Shown: piece after piece, positions 31,871-40,522 of the stretch | Layout of the letters: each line of letters starts with the position of its first letter | Numbering within the stretch: position 1 is the first letter of the stretch | Source of the DNA: Desulfonatronum lacustre DSM 10312 | GTDB taxonomy: Bacteria; Desulfobacterota; Desulfovibrionia; Desulfovibrionales; Desulfonatronaceae | Assembly (NCBI RefSeq): GCF_000519265.1 | Contig: NZ_KI912608.1 | Location: 2,885,313-2,949,312, forward strand | DNA length: 64,000 nucleotides | Reading direction: 5' to 3' | Position numbers and translations under genes: made by a program | Notes under the pieces: generated by a model | Told to the model about the DNA's origin: nothing | Seen by the model: the letters and a program-made list of their open reading frames with translations, nothing else | Database searches by the model: none

Positions 31871-32626
31871 TTAACGAGGACTGGGGTCCTGGCCGAACCA
31901 TTTGCGGTAGATTTTCGCATAACGTCCGTTTTCCACCAACTCCAGAAAGGCGACGTTGACGTCGTTGCGCAGCTTGCTGCCCAGGGGAAAACCGATGCCG
32001 TAGGACTGGGCCTGCATCCGGGGGCCCACGGCCTTGACCGCGCCTTCACCAGCGGTGGTGATATAGTACAGCACGTTGGGCGTGTCGTGCATGGCCACGT
32101 CCACGCGACCGGTGCGTAATTCCATGTAGGCTTGTTCGATGTTGGGAAACTTGATGATTTCCGACGGATTCAGCGAGGGGGCGTGGTTGTCGCTGGTGGT
32201 TCCCGTGCGCACCGCGATCCGTTTTCCGGCCACGTCCTCCGGACCCTTGATCTCCTCATTGTCCGAACGGACCATCAGGGTCAGGCCGCTGTCGTAGTAG
32301 GGATGGGAAAAATCCACGACTTTTTCTCGTGCGGAAGTGATGGTGATTCCGGCCAACGCCGCGTCAATGCTTCCGGTTTGCAGGGCCGGGACGATACCCG
32401 CAAAATCCATGGGCTGTAGTTCGTACTCCACGCCGAGCTCCTCGGCGATGGCGGCCCAGAGGTCGATGTCGAATCCAGTGTACTCGCCTGTTTTCGGGTC
32501 ACGAAACTCAAAGGGAACAAAGGCCGTATCCACGGCCACAACAAGCTTTTTTGCCGCCGCCGGGCCTGAAAGAAGACCGAGAGTCAGCAACAGCGCGACC
32601 ACGACGCATCCAATCAATTTTTTCAT
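31871..32626 (-). CDS. glnH: Glutamine/polar amino acid ABC transporter, periplasmic binding protein
   Basis: Periplasmic solute-binding protein of family 3. The 251 residues include a signal peptide (KKLIGCVVVALLLTLGLLSG, cleaved near AAAKK). The mature part follows the E. coli GlnH pattern closely: VAVDTAFVPFEFRDPKTGEY, GFDIDLWAAIAEELG, PMDFAGIVPALQTGSIDAAL, IKFPNIEQAYMELRTGRVDV and AMHDTPNVLYYITTAGEG. The start at 32626 has GGAGGT 5 bases upstream. It is the first gene of glnHPQ. Specificity for glutamine is likely but inferred by similarity from memory. Confidence 0.94.
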   Translation of the reverse strand: MKKLIGCVVVALLLTLGLLSGPAAAKKLVVAVDTAFVPFEFRDPKTGEYTGFDIDLWAAIAEELGVEYELQPMDFAGIVPALQTGSIDAALAGITITSAREKVVDFSHPYYDSGLTLMVRSDNEEIKGPEDVAGKRIAVRTGTTSDNHAPSLNPSEIIKFPNIEQAYMELRTGRVDVAMHDTPNVLYYITTAGEGAVKAVGPRMQAQSYGIGFPLGSKLRNDVNVAFLELVENGRYAKIYRKWFGQDPSPR

Positions 32627-32812
32627 AAACACCTCCGGTTAAAGTTTTTACAAGTTCAACAACTCGCCTGTCGGGCGTATACAATACTGGAGACCTATCC
32701 AATAAAAACAAGGAGTGTCAATTTTATTCCATGTCTGATCGGCAATTCGGGCCGTAATGTGAAGTGGTCAAAACGTCGCGGACGGCGCATTGACCCGCGC
32801 CGCTGTCGATGT

Positions 32813-32824
32813 GTGATTAATCAC
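32813..32824. promoter_or_regulatory. GTGATTAATCAC palindrome in a divergent intergenic region
   Basis: The 431-bp gap between glnH and the iron-sulfur gene contains promoters for both directions but no gene I can support. It holds one perfect 12-bp palindrome, in context TGTGATTAATCACG. The half-sites resemble those of CRP/FNR-family regulators, but the spacer is four bases instead of six, so the regulator is unknown. Confidence 0.4.
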
Positions 32825-33057
32825 GTGTAGATATCGCGAAAAGAAAAAACTCTTTCTCCTGACAGGCAGTTAAAAAGGACCATTTTTTAAGCCGGATGGA
32901 AGACAATGTTTTTGTGGCATGATTCATGCTAAGTTTGTGCTGTTAAACAATGTCCGATTCCGCGGACTGCTCACCGAACCTTGACGGCGCATTGAGCAAC
33001 GTGGCTGACGAGTTTTCAACGGCCCGCCGCGGAAGAGGAGAGCGACCGGGAGGTCTT

Positions 33058-34074
33058 ATGCACAATGGCGACGATGGTGATGGTGCTGTGCCGCGATCCG
33101 CAACCCTTTCCAGACGAAATTTCCTGAAAGCCGCAGGGGTGGCCGGCGCGGCCGCGGTTTTGCCCCTGAAAACGAATCCTGGCGGGGCTGCCCAGCGATC
33201 CGACCAGCACCCCGAAGAACTGGCCACGGTTCTGGACATCAGCCAGTGCATCAACTGCGGGGCCTGCGTGGAGGCCTGCCGGGAGGTTAACGGGTTCAAG
33301 CATCCCAAGCCGGAGAAGCCCTTTCCGGAGATGTTCCCCAAGCGGGTGCAGGCCGAGGACTGGACGGATCGGCGGTTCACGGACGACCGGCTGACCCCGT
33401 ATAACTGGCTGTACATCCAAACCGCCGCCGGGGAGTGGAACGGCAAGCCTTTTGAGCTGCACATCCCAAGGCGGTGCCTGCACTGCCAAAACCCGCCCTG
33501 CGCCAATCTTTGCCCGTGGGGCGCGGCCCTGCGCCAATCCGACGGCATCGTGCGGATCAACGAAAAAATCTGTCTGGGCGGGGGCAAGTGCCGCGACGTC
33601 TGTCCGTGGGCGATCCCGCAGCGCCAAACCGGGGTGGGTCTGTATCTGGACCTGATGCCCAGATTCGCCGGGAACGGGGTGATGTACAAATGCGACCGCT
33701 GCTACGACCGTGTAGCCCAGGGCGAAGAACCGGCGTGCATCGAAATCTGTCCCATGCGCATCCAGCACATCGGCCCGCGATCCGAAATGCTGGATCTGGC
33801 CCGCAAGCTGGCCAAGGACATGGATGGGTACGTGTACGGGGCCGAAGAGAACGGCGGGACGAACACCTTTTATGTTTCCCCGGTTCCGTTTGACGTGCTC
33901 AACGGTGCGATGCAGACCGGTCCGGGCCGACCGCATCTGGAGCCGGTCCAGGACGTGATGGCCAAGGCGGAAAACCTGACCTGGGCCCTGGTCGCGGCGC
34001 CCCTGGCGGGCATCGCCGCCGGGCTGCTGACCGGCGCACGGGCCGTGATCCAAAAGGAGTCCGGCCATGAATAG
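33058..34074 (+). CDS. Tat-exported ferredoxin-type protein with four cluster motifs
   Basis: 338-residue HybA/NrfC-like electron-transfer subunit. A twin-arginine signal (LSRRNFLKAAGVAGAAAVLP) directs it to the periplasm, and a C-terminal hydrophobic helix (WALVAAPLAGIAAGLLTGA) may anchor it. Four cysteine motifs follow: CINCGACVEAC, CLHCQNPPCANLCP, CLGGGKCRDVCP and CDRC...CIEICP. The third lacks the second cysteine (Gly instead), so it may hold a 3Fe-4S or altered cluster. ATG 33058 has GGGAGG 4 bases upstream; an ATG at 32950 lacks a site. It overlaps its membrane partner by 8 bp. No catalytic molybdopterin or hydrogenase subunit is adjacent. Confidence 0.88.
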   Translation: MHNGDDGDGAVPRSATLSRRNFLKAAGVAGAAAVLPLKTNPGGAAQRSDQHPEELATVLDISQCINCGACVEACREVNGFKHPKPEKPFPEMFPKRVQAEDWTDRRFTDDRLTPYNWLYIQTAAGEWNGKPFELHIPRRCLHCQNPPCANLCPWGAALRQSDGIVRINEKICLGGGKCRDVCPWAIPQRQTGVGLYLDLMPRFAGNGVMYKCDRCYDRVAQGEEPACIEICPMRIQHIGPRSEMLDLARKLAKDMDGYVYGAEENGGTNTFYVSPVPFDVLNGAMQTGPGRPHLEPVQDVMAKAENLTWALVAAPLAGIAAGLLTGARAVIQKESGHE

Positions 34075-34543
34075 CCCGAAACCTCTCATCTCCCCCTGGC
34101 AGACCCGGCTCTTCGCGGTCAGCGTGTTCGTGCTGGCCGTTTCCGGACTGGGCCAGATGCCGCTTTTCAAGCGATACTATATCGCGGATATTCCCGGCCT
34201 AGCCTGGACCGCGGACTTTTTCGTCCAGCATGTCCTGCACTACGTTGCCGCCGGGATTTTTCTGGCCCTGGTCGCCTATTGGGCCGTAATCCATCTCCGG
34301 GTTCTTTCCCGGACATACCGGATCACCCTTTGGGGCCGGTTGCGCATCGCGGCCGTCGCGGCCCTGATCGGATCGGGCTTTTTCCGGGTGCTCAAGAACC
34401 TGCCTGAGTGGTCCTTTTCCCCGGAAGCCGTGATGCTCATCGGCTGGTCCCATCTGGCCGCGGCCCTGCTGTTCGGGGTTCTGGCCCTGCTGGCGCGAAT
34501 CAGCGGAAATTCCGCATACGTGGCTCCCCGTTTCCCTGAGTAA
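34067..34543 (+). CDS. Membrane anchor / cytochrome b-like subunit
   Basis: 158-residue integral membrane protein with about four helices (RLFAVSVFVLAVSGLGQMP, HYVAAGIFLALVAYWAVIHL, IAAVAALIGSGFFRVL, HLAAALLFGVLALLAR). Histidines in QHVLHY, VIHL and GWSHLAAA could ligate b-type haem, as in formate dehydrogenase gamma-like subunits. It overlaps the iron-sulfur gene by 8 bp, so the two probably form a two-subunit quinone-linked electron carrier module. A strong hairpin follows it. I do not recognise a named family. Confidence 0.75.
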   Translation: MNSPKPLISPWQTRLFAVSVFVLAVSGLGQMPLFKRYYIADIPGLAWTADFFVQHVLHYVAAGIFLALVAYWAVIHLRVLSRTYRITLWGRLRIAAVAALIGSGFFRVLKNLPEWSFSPEAVMLIGWSHLAAALLFGVLALLARISGNSAYVAPRFPE

Positions 34544-34553
34544 CGACTTTCTC

Positions 34554-34578
34554 GGGCGCGAAACGCTGTTTCGCGCCC
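34554..34578 (+). terminator. Terminator-like hairpin after the iron-sulfur/cytochrome pair
   Basis: GGGCGCGAAAC-GCT-GTTTCGCGCCC is a perfect 11-bp stem with a three-base loop, 10 bp after the stop. A pyrimidine-rich tract with CTTCTTCCTGTTTTT follows. It probably ends the two-gene operon before yjbQ. Confidence 0.7.
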
Positions 34579-34735
34579 CCCTTCTTCCTGTTTTTCCTCT
34601 CTGCCCCAACGCTTCGTCTCTCTTGTTTGTTCCCCGGTTTTCTGTCAGTCTTGGCCCTGTTTTTTCGGACTCCGGCCATGCCGGAGCGATCACTCCGGCG
34701 ACCGAGAATCCCCTGAGCGACAACGGAGGGAGCGC

Positions 34736-35144
34736 ATGCAGGAACTGACCATCCAGACCCCGCAACGCGAAGCCCTGGTGGACGTCACGGCCCAGGTGCA
34801 GGACGTCGTCCGCAACCATGAGTTTCTGGACGGCATGCTTGTGCTGTTTTGTCCGCATACCACAGCCGGGCTGACCATCAACGAGAACGCCGATCCCACC
34901 GTGCCTCGGGACATTTTAACGACCTTGCGGCGTCTGGGTCCCGCATCAGGGCGACTACCAGCACTCCGAGGGCAACAGCGACGCCCACGTCAAGGCATCG
35001 CTGCTCGGCTCGGACTTGCGCGTTCTGGTTGAGGAGGGGCGGTTGCTGCTGGGCCTCTGGCAGGGTGTCTTTCTGGCGGAATTCGACGGTCCGCGTTCCC
35101 GCAAAATCTGGCTGAAGTGGTTCCCTTCGCCGGGGTCGGCCTGA
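34736..35144 (+). pseudogene. yjbQ: YjbQ family (UPF0047) protein, frameshifted
   Basis: GGAGGG precedes the ATG. The first half reads QELTIQTPQREALVDVTAQV and FCPHTTAGLTINENADPTVP, the conserved YjbQ start. At GGG 34936-34938 the frame is lost; removing one G restores LRRLVPHQGDYQHSEGNSDA, then HVKASLLGSD and LLLGLWQGVFLAEFDGPRSR, ending at 35142-35144. Total length 3n+1 agrees with one inserted base. Family members are small trimeric proteins with a reported weak thiamine-phosphate-synthase activity. Because both halves are otherwise perfect, this may be a sequencing or assembly indel rather than a decayed gene. Confidence 0.85.
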
Positions 35145-35168
35145 CCGGCGTTTTACGGGGTTGTCATC

Positions 35169-36059
35169 GTGCCCACCACGGAGGTTCTTCTGGAAACCAT
35201 GCCCGATCCCAACCTGTTCCTTCGCAAGTTGCTGATCTGCGTCAGCGAGGATCCGGCCCTGCTCCACGGAGCACGTTTCGTGAGCAATTTTTTTCAACCT
35301 GCCGAGGATTTGCTGATCGATCTTGTCCTGACGCCCCAGACCGATCTGGCCGGGGACGACCCGGACCGGCTTTCCTCGCCGGACGCCCTGCACTGGGCCG
35401 TGGCCGTGCTGGAGGAAAAGGGCTTCTCGGTAGCAAAAACGTGCCCGGACGCATCCGGCAAGCCGTTTCTCCGCATTTCCGACATCGCCGAAGTGGCGGA
35501 TCACCACCGTTATGACGCCGTGGTTCTCGGCTGCCGGGGCATTCGTCGCCTGGAAGAGCATCTGAATACCGCGTTCAAGGAAACCGTTTTCGACCAAAAC
35601 CTGGACTTTCCCTTTTGGATATGTCGGGAGCCGGATCTGACCCGATCCGGCGTCTTGCTCTGCGTGGACGGCTCCAAGCCCGGCCTGTGCGCCGCTGACC
35701 ATGTGGGCATGATGTGCGCCCCGGAGCCGCGCCATGCCATTTGCGTGGCCTACCTGGCCGACCCGAATCGGCGGGACCATCGGGACGAGGCGTTGATTCT
35801 GGACAATGCCGTGCGCATGCTGCGGGCCAACGCCGTTGCCGAGTCACGGATCTCAACAAAGGTGCTAACCGCGGCGGACCATGCTCAAGGAATTCTCGAA
35901 GAAGCGGAGCGGGGGCGTTACGCCGCCGTGGCCGTGGGGCGAGCCGGAGCCGGACGGGGGATGATGGCCGATTGGCAGTTCGGTTCGGTCAGCTTGCGGT
36001 TGTTCCGCGAATTGTGCGGCGCGAGTCTGTGGGTTTGTGGCTATCCGTGCAAGCTGTAG
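35169..36059 (+). CDS. Universal stress protein family, probable two-domain
   Basis: 296-residue protein with a GTG start. Two alpha/beta Usp-like halves are seen: LRKLLICVSEDPALLHGARF with DAVVLGCRGIRRLEEHLNTA, and SGVLLCVDGSKPGLCAADHV with YAAVAVGRAGAGRGMMADWQ then FGSVSLRLFRE. The second half keeps a degenerate nucleotide-binding G-x2-G-x9-G(S) pattern. An alternative start is ATG 35199. It may bind nucleotides under stress; its target is unknown. The 3' end overlaps the intramembrane protease frame. Confidence 0.75.
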   Translation: MPTTEVLLETMPDPNLFLRKLLICVSEDPALLHGARFVSNFFQPAEDLLIDLVLTPQTDLAGDDPDRLSSPDALHWAVAVLEEKGFSVAKTCPDASGKPFLRISDIAEVADHHRYDAVVLGCRGIRRLEEHLNTAFKETVFDQNLDFPFWICREPDLTRSGVLLCVDGSKPGLCAADHVGMMCAPEPRHAICVAYLADPNRRDHRDEALILDNAVRMLRANAVAESRISTKVLTAADHAQGILEEAERGRYAAVAVGRAGAGRGMMADWQFGSVSLRLFRELCGASLWVCGYPCKL

Positions 36060-36451
36060 AACGGAAAGCATGGTTTCGGGACCCCTGGTTCTACGCCGTC
36101 CTGGCCCTGGCACCCGCGGCATGGCTTCTACCCGAACCCGCGGTTGCCGTGGCCCTATGGAGGCTGGGGGTGATGGCCCTGGCCGAGGAAGTGGTATTCC
36201 GGGGACTGCTGCAAAAGTGGCTTCGCGGGCGTTCTTTTTATTTACGGAGCTGGGGGCCGCTGACCCTGGCCAATCTTGTCGCCTCGATCTGTTTCGCCGC
36301 GGCGCACCTGTTCGCCCAGCCTCCGCTCTGGGCCGCGGCCGTGTTTTTTCCCTCCCTGATTTTTGGATGGATCTGGGACAGACACGGACGCATCCTGCCC
36401 TGCGTCCTGGTGCATTTCGGCTATAACCTTTTCTTTTTCCACCGATTTTAA
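36047..36451 (+). CDS. CPBP-family glutamic intramembrane protease (MrtJ-like)
   Basis: About 134 residues with four membrane helices. The CPBP (Abi/Rce1-like) motifs are present: the Glu pair in LAEEVVFRGLL, FAAAHLF with His, and VLVHFGYNLFFF with His and Asn. The short size and the run FPSLIFGWIWDRHGRILPCV resemble, from memory, the MrtJ protease of the JDVT-CTERM protein-sorting system. The start is uncertain: GTG 36047 within the Usp 3' end, or GTG 36029. No JDVT-type substrate is in the window, so the sorting role is a hypothesis. Confidence 0.75.
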   Translation: MQAVERKAWFRDPWFYAVLALAPAAWLLPEPAVAVALWRLGVMALAEEVVFRGLLQKWLRGRSFYLRSWGPLTLANLVASICFAAAHLFAQPPLWAAAVFFPSLIFGWIWDRHGRILPCVLVHFGYNLFFFHRF

Positions 36452-36472
36452 CGCCCCGCGACCTCGAATACC

Positions 36473-37279
36473 ATGCACAGACGACGGTTTTTAGCCCTGG
36501 CCGCCGGCATCGCCACGCTGACGGGCATGGGGGCCCTGAAGCTGTTCCCCTCCCGGCTGCTTGCCCAGCCTGAATTTCCCATCCCTCGCCAAAAAACCTT
36601 TCGGGTGATCAACACCTACCCCCACGACCCCGCGGCCTCCACCCAGGGGCTGCTGTTTTATGACGGGCATCTCTACGAAAGCACCGGAGGCTGGGGCACT
36701 TCCTCGCTGCGCAAGGCCGAATTGACCACCGGGCGCGTGCTGCGCAAGCGGAACCTTGCGCCGCAGTACTTTGGCGAAGGCCTGGCCCTCTGGGACGACC
36801 GGCTGATTCAGGTCACCTGGAAGTCCGGTACCGGCTTCGTCTACGATCTGGATACCTTCGACCAGTTGGAGACCTTCACCTACCCCGGAGAGGGCTGGGG
36901 GCTGACCCAGGACGACCAGGGGCTGATCCTCAGTGACGGCACCCATATCTTGCGCCGCCTGGACCCGTACACCTTCCAGGAAACCGGACGGATCGCGGTC
37001 CATGACCAGGGTCGGCCCCAGCGCGGCCTGAACGAGTTGGAATACATCGAGGGCGAGATCTGGGCCAAGATTTTTCCCACGGACGAGATGGTCCGCATCG
37101 ATCCAGACGACGGGCATGTGGTGGCCCGGGTCGATCTGAACGGAATCCTCGGGCCGCGGCGGAGATCTTCGGAAGCCGTGCCCAACGGGATCGCCTACGA
37201 CTCGGAGCAAGGGCGGATATTCGTGACCGGCAAGCTGTGGCCGGTGTTGTTTGAAATCGAAGTCGTTCCAAGGAGTTGA
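36473..37279 (+). CDS. Glutaminyl-peptide cyclotransferase
   Basis: Beta-propeller enzyme (plant/bacterial glutamine cyclotransferase family) that converts N-terminal Gln to pyroglutamate. The 268-residue protein has an export signal starting MHRRRFLALAAGIATLTGMG, which may be Tat- or Sec-type. Family motifs are STQGLLFYDGHLYESTGGWG, YFGEGLALWDDRLIQVTWKS, EGWGLTQDDQGLILSDGTHI, LNELEYIEGEIWAKIF and VPNGIAYDSEQGRIFVTGKL. The cyclase acts on exported peptides in the cell envelope. It lies 21 bp after the intramembrane protease gene and 2 bp before the phosphoesterase. Confidence 0.93.
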   Translation: MHRRRFLALAAGIATLTGMGALKLFPSRLLAQPEFPIPRQKTFRVINTYPHDPAASTQGLLFYDGHLYESTGGWGTSSLRKAELTTGRVLRKRNLAPQYFGEGLALWDDRLIQVTWKSGTGFVYDLDTFDQLETFTYPGEGWGLTQDDQGLILSDGTHILRRLDPYTFQETGRIAVHDQGRPQRGLNELEYIEGEIWAKIFPTDEMVRIDPDDGHVVARVDLNGILGPRRRSSEAVPNGIAYDSEQGRIFVTGKLWPVLFEIEVVPRS

Positions 37280-37281
37280 AA

Positions 37282-37746
37282 ATGAGTCGACTCGTCGGCG
37301 TGATATCGGACACCCACGGCCTGCTGCGCCCCAGCGCCCTGGCCGCACTGCAAGGCTGCGACCTGATCCTCCATGCCGGAGATGTCTGCGGCCCGGAGAT
37401 CATCGCCGCCCTGCAGGGCGTCCAGCGCACCGTGTTCGTCCGGGGCAACATGGACCGGCCCGCTTCGGGCAGCCCGATGCCCAAAACCGAGGCGGTGGAA
37501 TTCGCCGGAAAGCGCTTTTACGTGCTCCACGACCTGTACGAACTGGACCTGGACCCCAGGGCCGCGGGCGTGGACGCCGTCATCCACGGCCATACTCACA
37601 CCCCGGACATCACCTACAAGGACGACGTGCTCTATCTCAATCCGGGCAGCATCGGGCCGAAGCGCTTCACCTTGCCGGTTTCCATGGCCGTCATCCGTGT
37701 CAAGGATGACGCCATGCATCCGGAACTGATCACGTTGCCGGAGTAA
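37282..37746 (+). CDS. Metallophosphoesterase, YfcE/MJ0936 type
   Basis: 154-residue calcineurin-like phosphodiesterase with every metal motif: GVISDTHGLLRP, ILHAGDVCG, VRGNMDRP (GNMD in place of the usual GNCD) and IHGHTHTP, followed by NPGSIG. Members hydrolyse phosphodiesters in vitro; the physiological substrate is unknown. AAGGAG lies 6 bases before ATG 37282. It is 2 bp after the cyclotransferase stop and so probably in the same transcript; selB follows 47 bp later. Confidence 0.93.
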   Translation: MSRLVGVISDTHGLLRPSALAALQGCDLILHAGDVCGPEIIAALQGVQRTVFVRGNMDRPASGSPMPKTEAVEFAGKRFYVLHDLYELDLDPRAAGVDAVIHGHTHTPDITYKDDVLYLNPGSIGPKRFTLPVSMAVIRVKDDAMHPELITLPE

Positions 37747-37793
37747 CGGGGCGACACGTCAACCAACCGAGTTTTAACGGAGGAAAAATCCGC

Positions 37794-39695
37794 ATGGCGA
37801 TCATCATGGGCACCGCGGGCCACATCGATCACGGCAAGACCAGTCTGGTCAAGGCTCTGACCGGTATCGACTGCGACCGACTGCAGGAGGAGAAGAAGCG
37901 CGGCATTACCATCGAACTGGGCTTTGCGTTTCTGGATCTGCCCGGCGATGTCCGTCTGGGCGTGGTGGACATGCCCGGTCACGAGCGGTTCGTGAAGAAC
38001 ATGGTGGCCGGGGCCGCGGGGATCGACTTCGTGTTGCTGGTGATCGCCGCGGACGAAGGCGTGATGCCTCAGACCCGGGAACACCTGGAAATCTGCACGC
38101 TGCTGGGCATCCGACGCGGATTGGTGGCCCTGACCAAGGTGGACATGGTGGAGGAAGAATGGCTGGAATTGGTCCAGGAGGACGTGCGCGCTTTTTTGGA
38201 ACCCACGTTTTTGGCCGAGGCCCCGTTGATGCCGGTTTCCGCGCACAAGGGGATCGGGCTGGACGATCTGCGGCTGGAAATCGCGGGGCTGGCCGGAGAG
38301 TTTCACCGGGAGCCCCGTTCGGACGTGTTCCGGCTGCCCGTGGACCGGATCTTCACCATGCGCGGTCACGGCACCGTGGCCACGGGGACCTTGATTTCCG
38401 GGACCCTCAAAGTGGGCGACGACCTGGAGATCGCGCCCAGGGGCCTGAAAAGCAAGGCCCGCGGCCTGCAAGTCCATGGCGACTCCCCGGAACGGGCCGA
38501 GGTGGGCCAGCGCACGGCGGTGAACCTGCACGGCCTGGAGGTGGAAGACCTGGAGCGGGGCATGGTCCTGACTCATCCCGGCACTCTGTTTCCCAGCACC
38601 ACCTGGGACCTGGAGCTGACCTGCCTGCCTTCCACGCCAAAGGCCCTGAAACACCGCACTCAGATCCACTTTCACCACGGCACCCGGGAAATCCTGGCTC
38701 GGATCTACTTTTTGGACCGAGACAAGCTGGAACCGGGCGAGACGGCCATGACCCAGGTCCGGTTCGAGGAGCCCATGGTCGGGATGTACGGGGACCGCTG
38801 CGTACTGCGCTCGTTCTCGCCGCTACGCACCGTGGCCGGCGGCAAGCTGGTCAATCCCCTGGGCCGCAAGGTCAAGCGCCATTCGGCGACCGTTGGTCGG
38901 CTGGGAGAACTGGCCGGGGCTCAGGGAGATCAACGCATCCTGCTCCAGCTCGAACTGGCCGGATTGTCCGGACTGACGTTCGGCCAACTGCGGGCCGTGA
39001 CCTGCCTGGAAACCAAGGAACTGGAGAAGCAGCTTCAACTCTTGGGCGGTAGGCAAGAGGCCTTTCTGTTCGAGCGGGAAGACCGGACCTATGTCCATGG
39101 TCGGCTGGCCCAGGAACTCGGCGCGGGCATCGTGGAGCATGTCGGGGAATTTCACCGCAAGGAGCCCATGAAGCAGGGCGTTTCCCGCGGAGCCCTGGCC
39201 TCGGGCTGGGGACGGAAACTGCACCCCAAGCTGTTCCATTTTGTCCTGGAGCGGACCCTGAAGCAGGGTGCCTTGGCCGCGGACGGCGACCTGTTCCGCC
39301 TCCCCGGCCACAAGGTATCCCTGGCCTCGGATCAGGCCAAGCTGCGCGAGACGATTCTGCAAGCCTACGACCGGGGCGGCCTGACCCCGCCCAACGTCAA
39401 GGACGTCCTGGCCCCCTTAAACCTGGAAATGAAGGAGGCCGCCCCGGTCTTCCGTCTGCTTCAGGAGCAGGGCGAGTTGGTCAAGGTCAAGGAGGACATG
39501 TTCTTCACCGCCCAGGCCCTGGAGCGGATCAGGGAGATGGTCAGGGGCTTTTTCCGCGACAACCCGGAAATGGAACCCTCGGATTTTCGAACCGTCACCG
39601 GCCTGTCCCGCAAATTCTCCATCCCGCTGTTGGAGTATTTGGACAAGGAGAAGATGACCGTGCGGGTAGGGGACAAGCGGCGGTTGCGGTCCTGA
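37794..39695 (+). CDS. selB: Selenocysteine-specific translation elongation factor SelB
   Basis: GTPase that brings selenocysteyl-tRNA to UGA codons next to a SECIS hairpin. The 633 residues have G1 [37 protein letters not shown]3 [14 protein letters not shown] and G4 TKVD, then domains II-III and the C-terminal winged helices that bind SECIS (for example [20 protein letters not shown] and [20 protein letters not shown]). Its presence implies selenoproteins such as formate dehydrogenase elsewhere; selA, selC and selD are not in the window and no recoded UGA was seen. A MITE-like repeat begins directly after its stop. Confidence 0.96.
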   Translation: MAIIMGTAGHIDHGKTSLVKALTGIDCDRLQEEKKRGITIELGFAFLDLPGDVRLGVVDMPGHERFVKNMVAGAAGIDFVLLVIAADEGVMPQTREHLEICTLLGIRRGLVALTKVDMVEEEWLELVQEDVRAFLEPTFLAEAPLMPVSAHKGIGLDDLRLEIAGLAGEFHREPRSDVFRLPVDRIFTMRGHGTVATGTLISGTLKVGDDLEIAPRGLKSKARGLQVHGDSPERAEVGQRTAVNLHGLEVEDLERGMVLTHPGTLFPSTTWDLELTCLPSTPKALKHRTQIHFHHGTREILARIYFLDRDKLEPGETAMTQVRFEEPMVGMYGDRCVLRSFSPLRTVAGGKLVNPLGRKVKRHSATVGRLGELAGAQGDQRILLQLELAGLSGLTFGQLRAVTCLETKELEKQLQLLGGRQEAFLFEREDRTYVHGRLAQELGAGIVEHVGEFHRKEPMKQGVSRGALASGWGRKLHPKLFHFVLERTLKQGALAADGDLFRLPGHKVSLASDQAKLRETILQAYDRGGLTPPNVKDVLAPLNLEMKEAAPVFRLLQEQGELVKVKEDMFFTAQALERIREMVRGFFRDNPEMEPSDFRTVTGLSRKFSIPLLEYLDKEKMTVRVGDKRRLRS

Positions 39696-39846
39696 CATTC
39701 CGTTGAAAAACTCCCAATTGTTGCGTCGCTGCAAAAAAATCAAACTCTCGCGTATCAATAAATACGCTTCGATCTTGATTTTTTATTGCTCCTTGCACTT
39801 GGGGTTTTTGAACGGACTGCCGACAAAGCATTTTTTCAGCACTCAG
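39696..39846 (+). mobile_element. MITE-like repeat, copy 1
   Basis: About 150 bp immediately after selB, nearly identical to the reverse complement of 43659-43808. Its 124-bp core runs from CCGTTGAAAAACTCC to GGGGTTTTTGAACGGACTG; the ends are inverted repeats of each other, and the middle contains ATAAATACGCTTCGA. No transposase is encoded. It looks like a small non-autonomous element or dispersed palindromic repeat. Confidence 0.8.
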
Positions 39847-39857
39847 CTAAACGAAGC

Positions 39858-40415
39858 CTACTGCACTCCCCCGTCTCCGGCCCGCTCGTCTTCGCTGACC
39901 GCTTTGGCCAGATAGGTCCGGGTGTGGGCCATGGTGTTGGCAAAGAGCTTGGCTCCGGCCAACACGGCGAAGGGATCGTCCTCGCGGCCGCAGCATCGCG
40001 CAAAGGCCGGGCCGATGGCCTGGGTCGGGTCGGCGTCTCCGGTCAGCGCGGTCATGGCCTGAACGTAGGTGTTCAAGCGGGCCTTGATCGCCTCAAAATA
40101 CTCGATGTCCTTGCCGATGAGCAGGGACGTGGTCTGGGAGAGGTTTTCGGCGAACTCCCGGACGGCTTGCCAATACGGCTCCAGAATTTCATCCTTAAGC
40201 GGGTCCTCCTGCAAGAAGTAGGAGATGCCCCAGCCGATGCTCACGATCTTGAGCAATTGCAACTCATACTCCGCCGTATTCGGGTCCACGCCACCCTCTT
40301 GAGGCAGCCCTTGTACCAGCCACTTGATGTCCTCGCGCTCCAGGGCGAAGCCGCACAGCCACTGGACATGGCCTTGAGGGCCGCCGGTATCGTGTTGGTC
40401 GGTGTTGTTCTCCAC
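39858..40415 (-). CDS. Conserved-looking hypothetical protein
   Basis: 185-residue soluble, mostly helical acidic protein (GHVQWLCGFALEREDIKWLV, LLKIVSIGWGISYFLQEDPL, IKARLNTYVQAMTALTGDA). I chose GTG 40415 because AAGGAGA lies 7 bases upstream; an in-frame ATG at 40520 has no such site. I do not recognise the family. A possible Cys-Cys pair occurs in FARCCGRE. It lies downstream of the LuxR/PAS regulator on the same strand, with a 14-bp hairpin between, so it may be cotranscribed and partly attenuated. Confidence 0.65.
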   Translation of the reverse strand: MENNTDQHDTGGPQGHVQWLCGFALEREDIKWLVQGLPQEGGVDPNTAEYELQLLKIVSIGWGISYFLQEDPLKDEILEPYWQAVREFAENLSQTTSLLIGKDIEYFEAIKARLNTYVQAMTALTGDADPTQAIGPAFARCCGREDDPFAVLAGAKLFANTMAHTRTYLAKAVSEDERAGDGGVQ

Positions 40416-40474
40416 GTTACGTTCTCCTTGTTTTTCTTGCTGACTTGCGCGCAACTGCGCCCTCTCCTTCGTAA

Positions 40475-40515
40475 TCTTCGACGTTGGATGTGGAATTGAC
40501 CTCCAACGTCGAAGA
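40475..40515. repeat. Perfect 14-bp inverted repeat
   Basis: TCTTCGACGTTGGA at 40475-40488 is exactly complementary to 40502-40515 with a 13-base loop. It sits between the LuxR/PAS regulator stop and the 185-residue gene. No T-run follows on either side, so an operator or attenuating mRNA hairpin is as likely as a terminator. Confidence 0.65.
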
Positions 40516-40522
40516 ATCACTA

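Noticed and set aside
32813-32824. CRP/FNR binding site
   Set aside because: Half-sites look right but the spacer is four bases rather than six; kept only as an unassigned palindrome.
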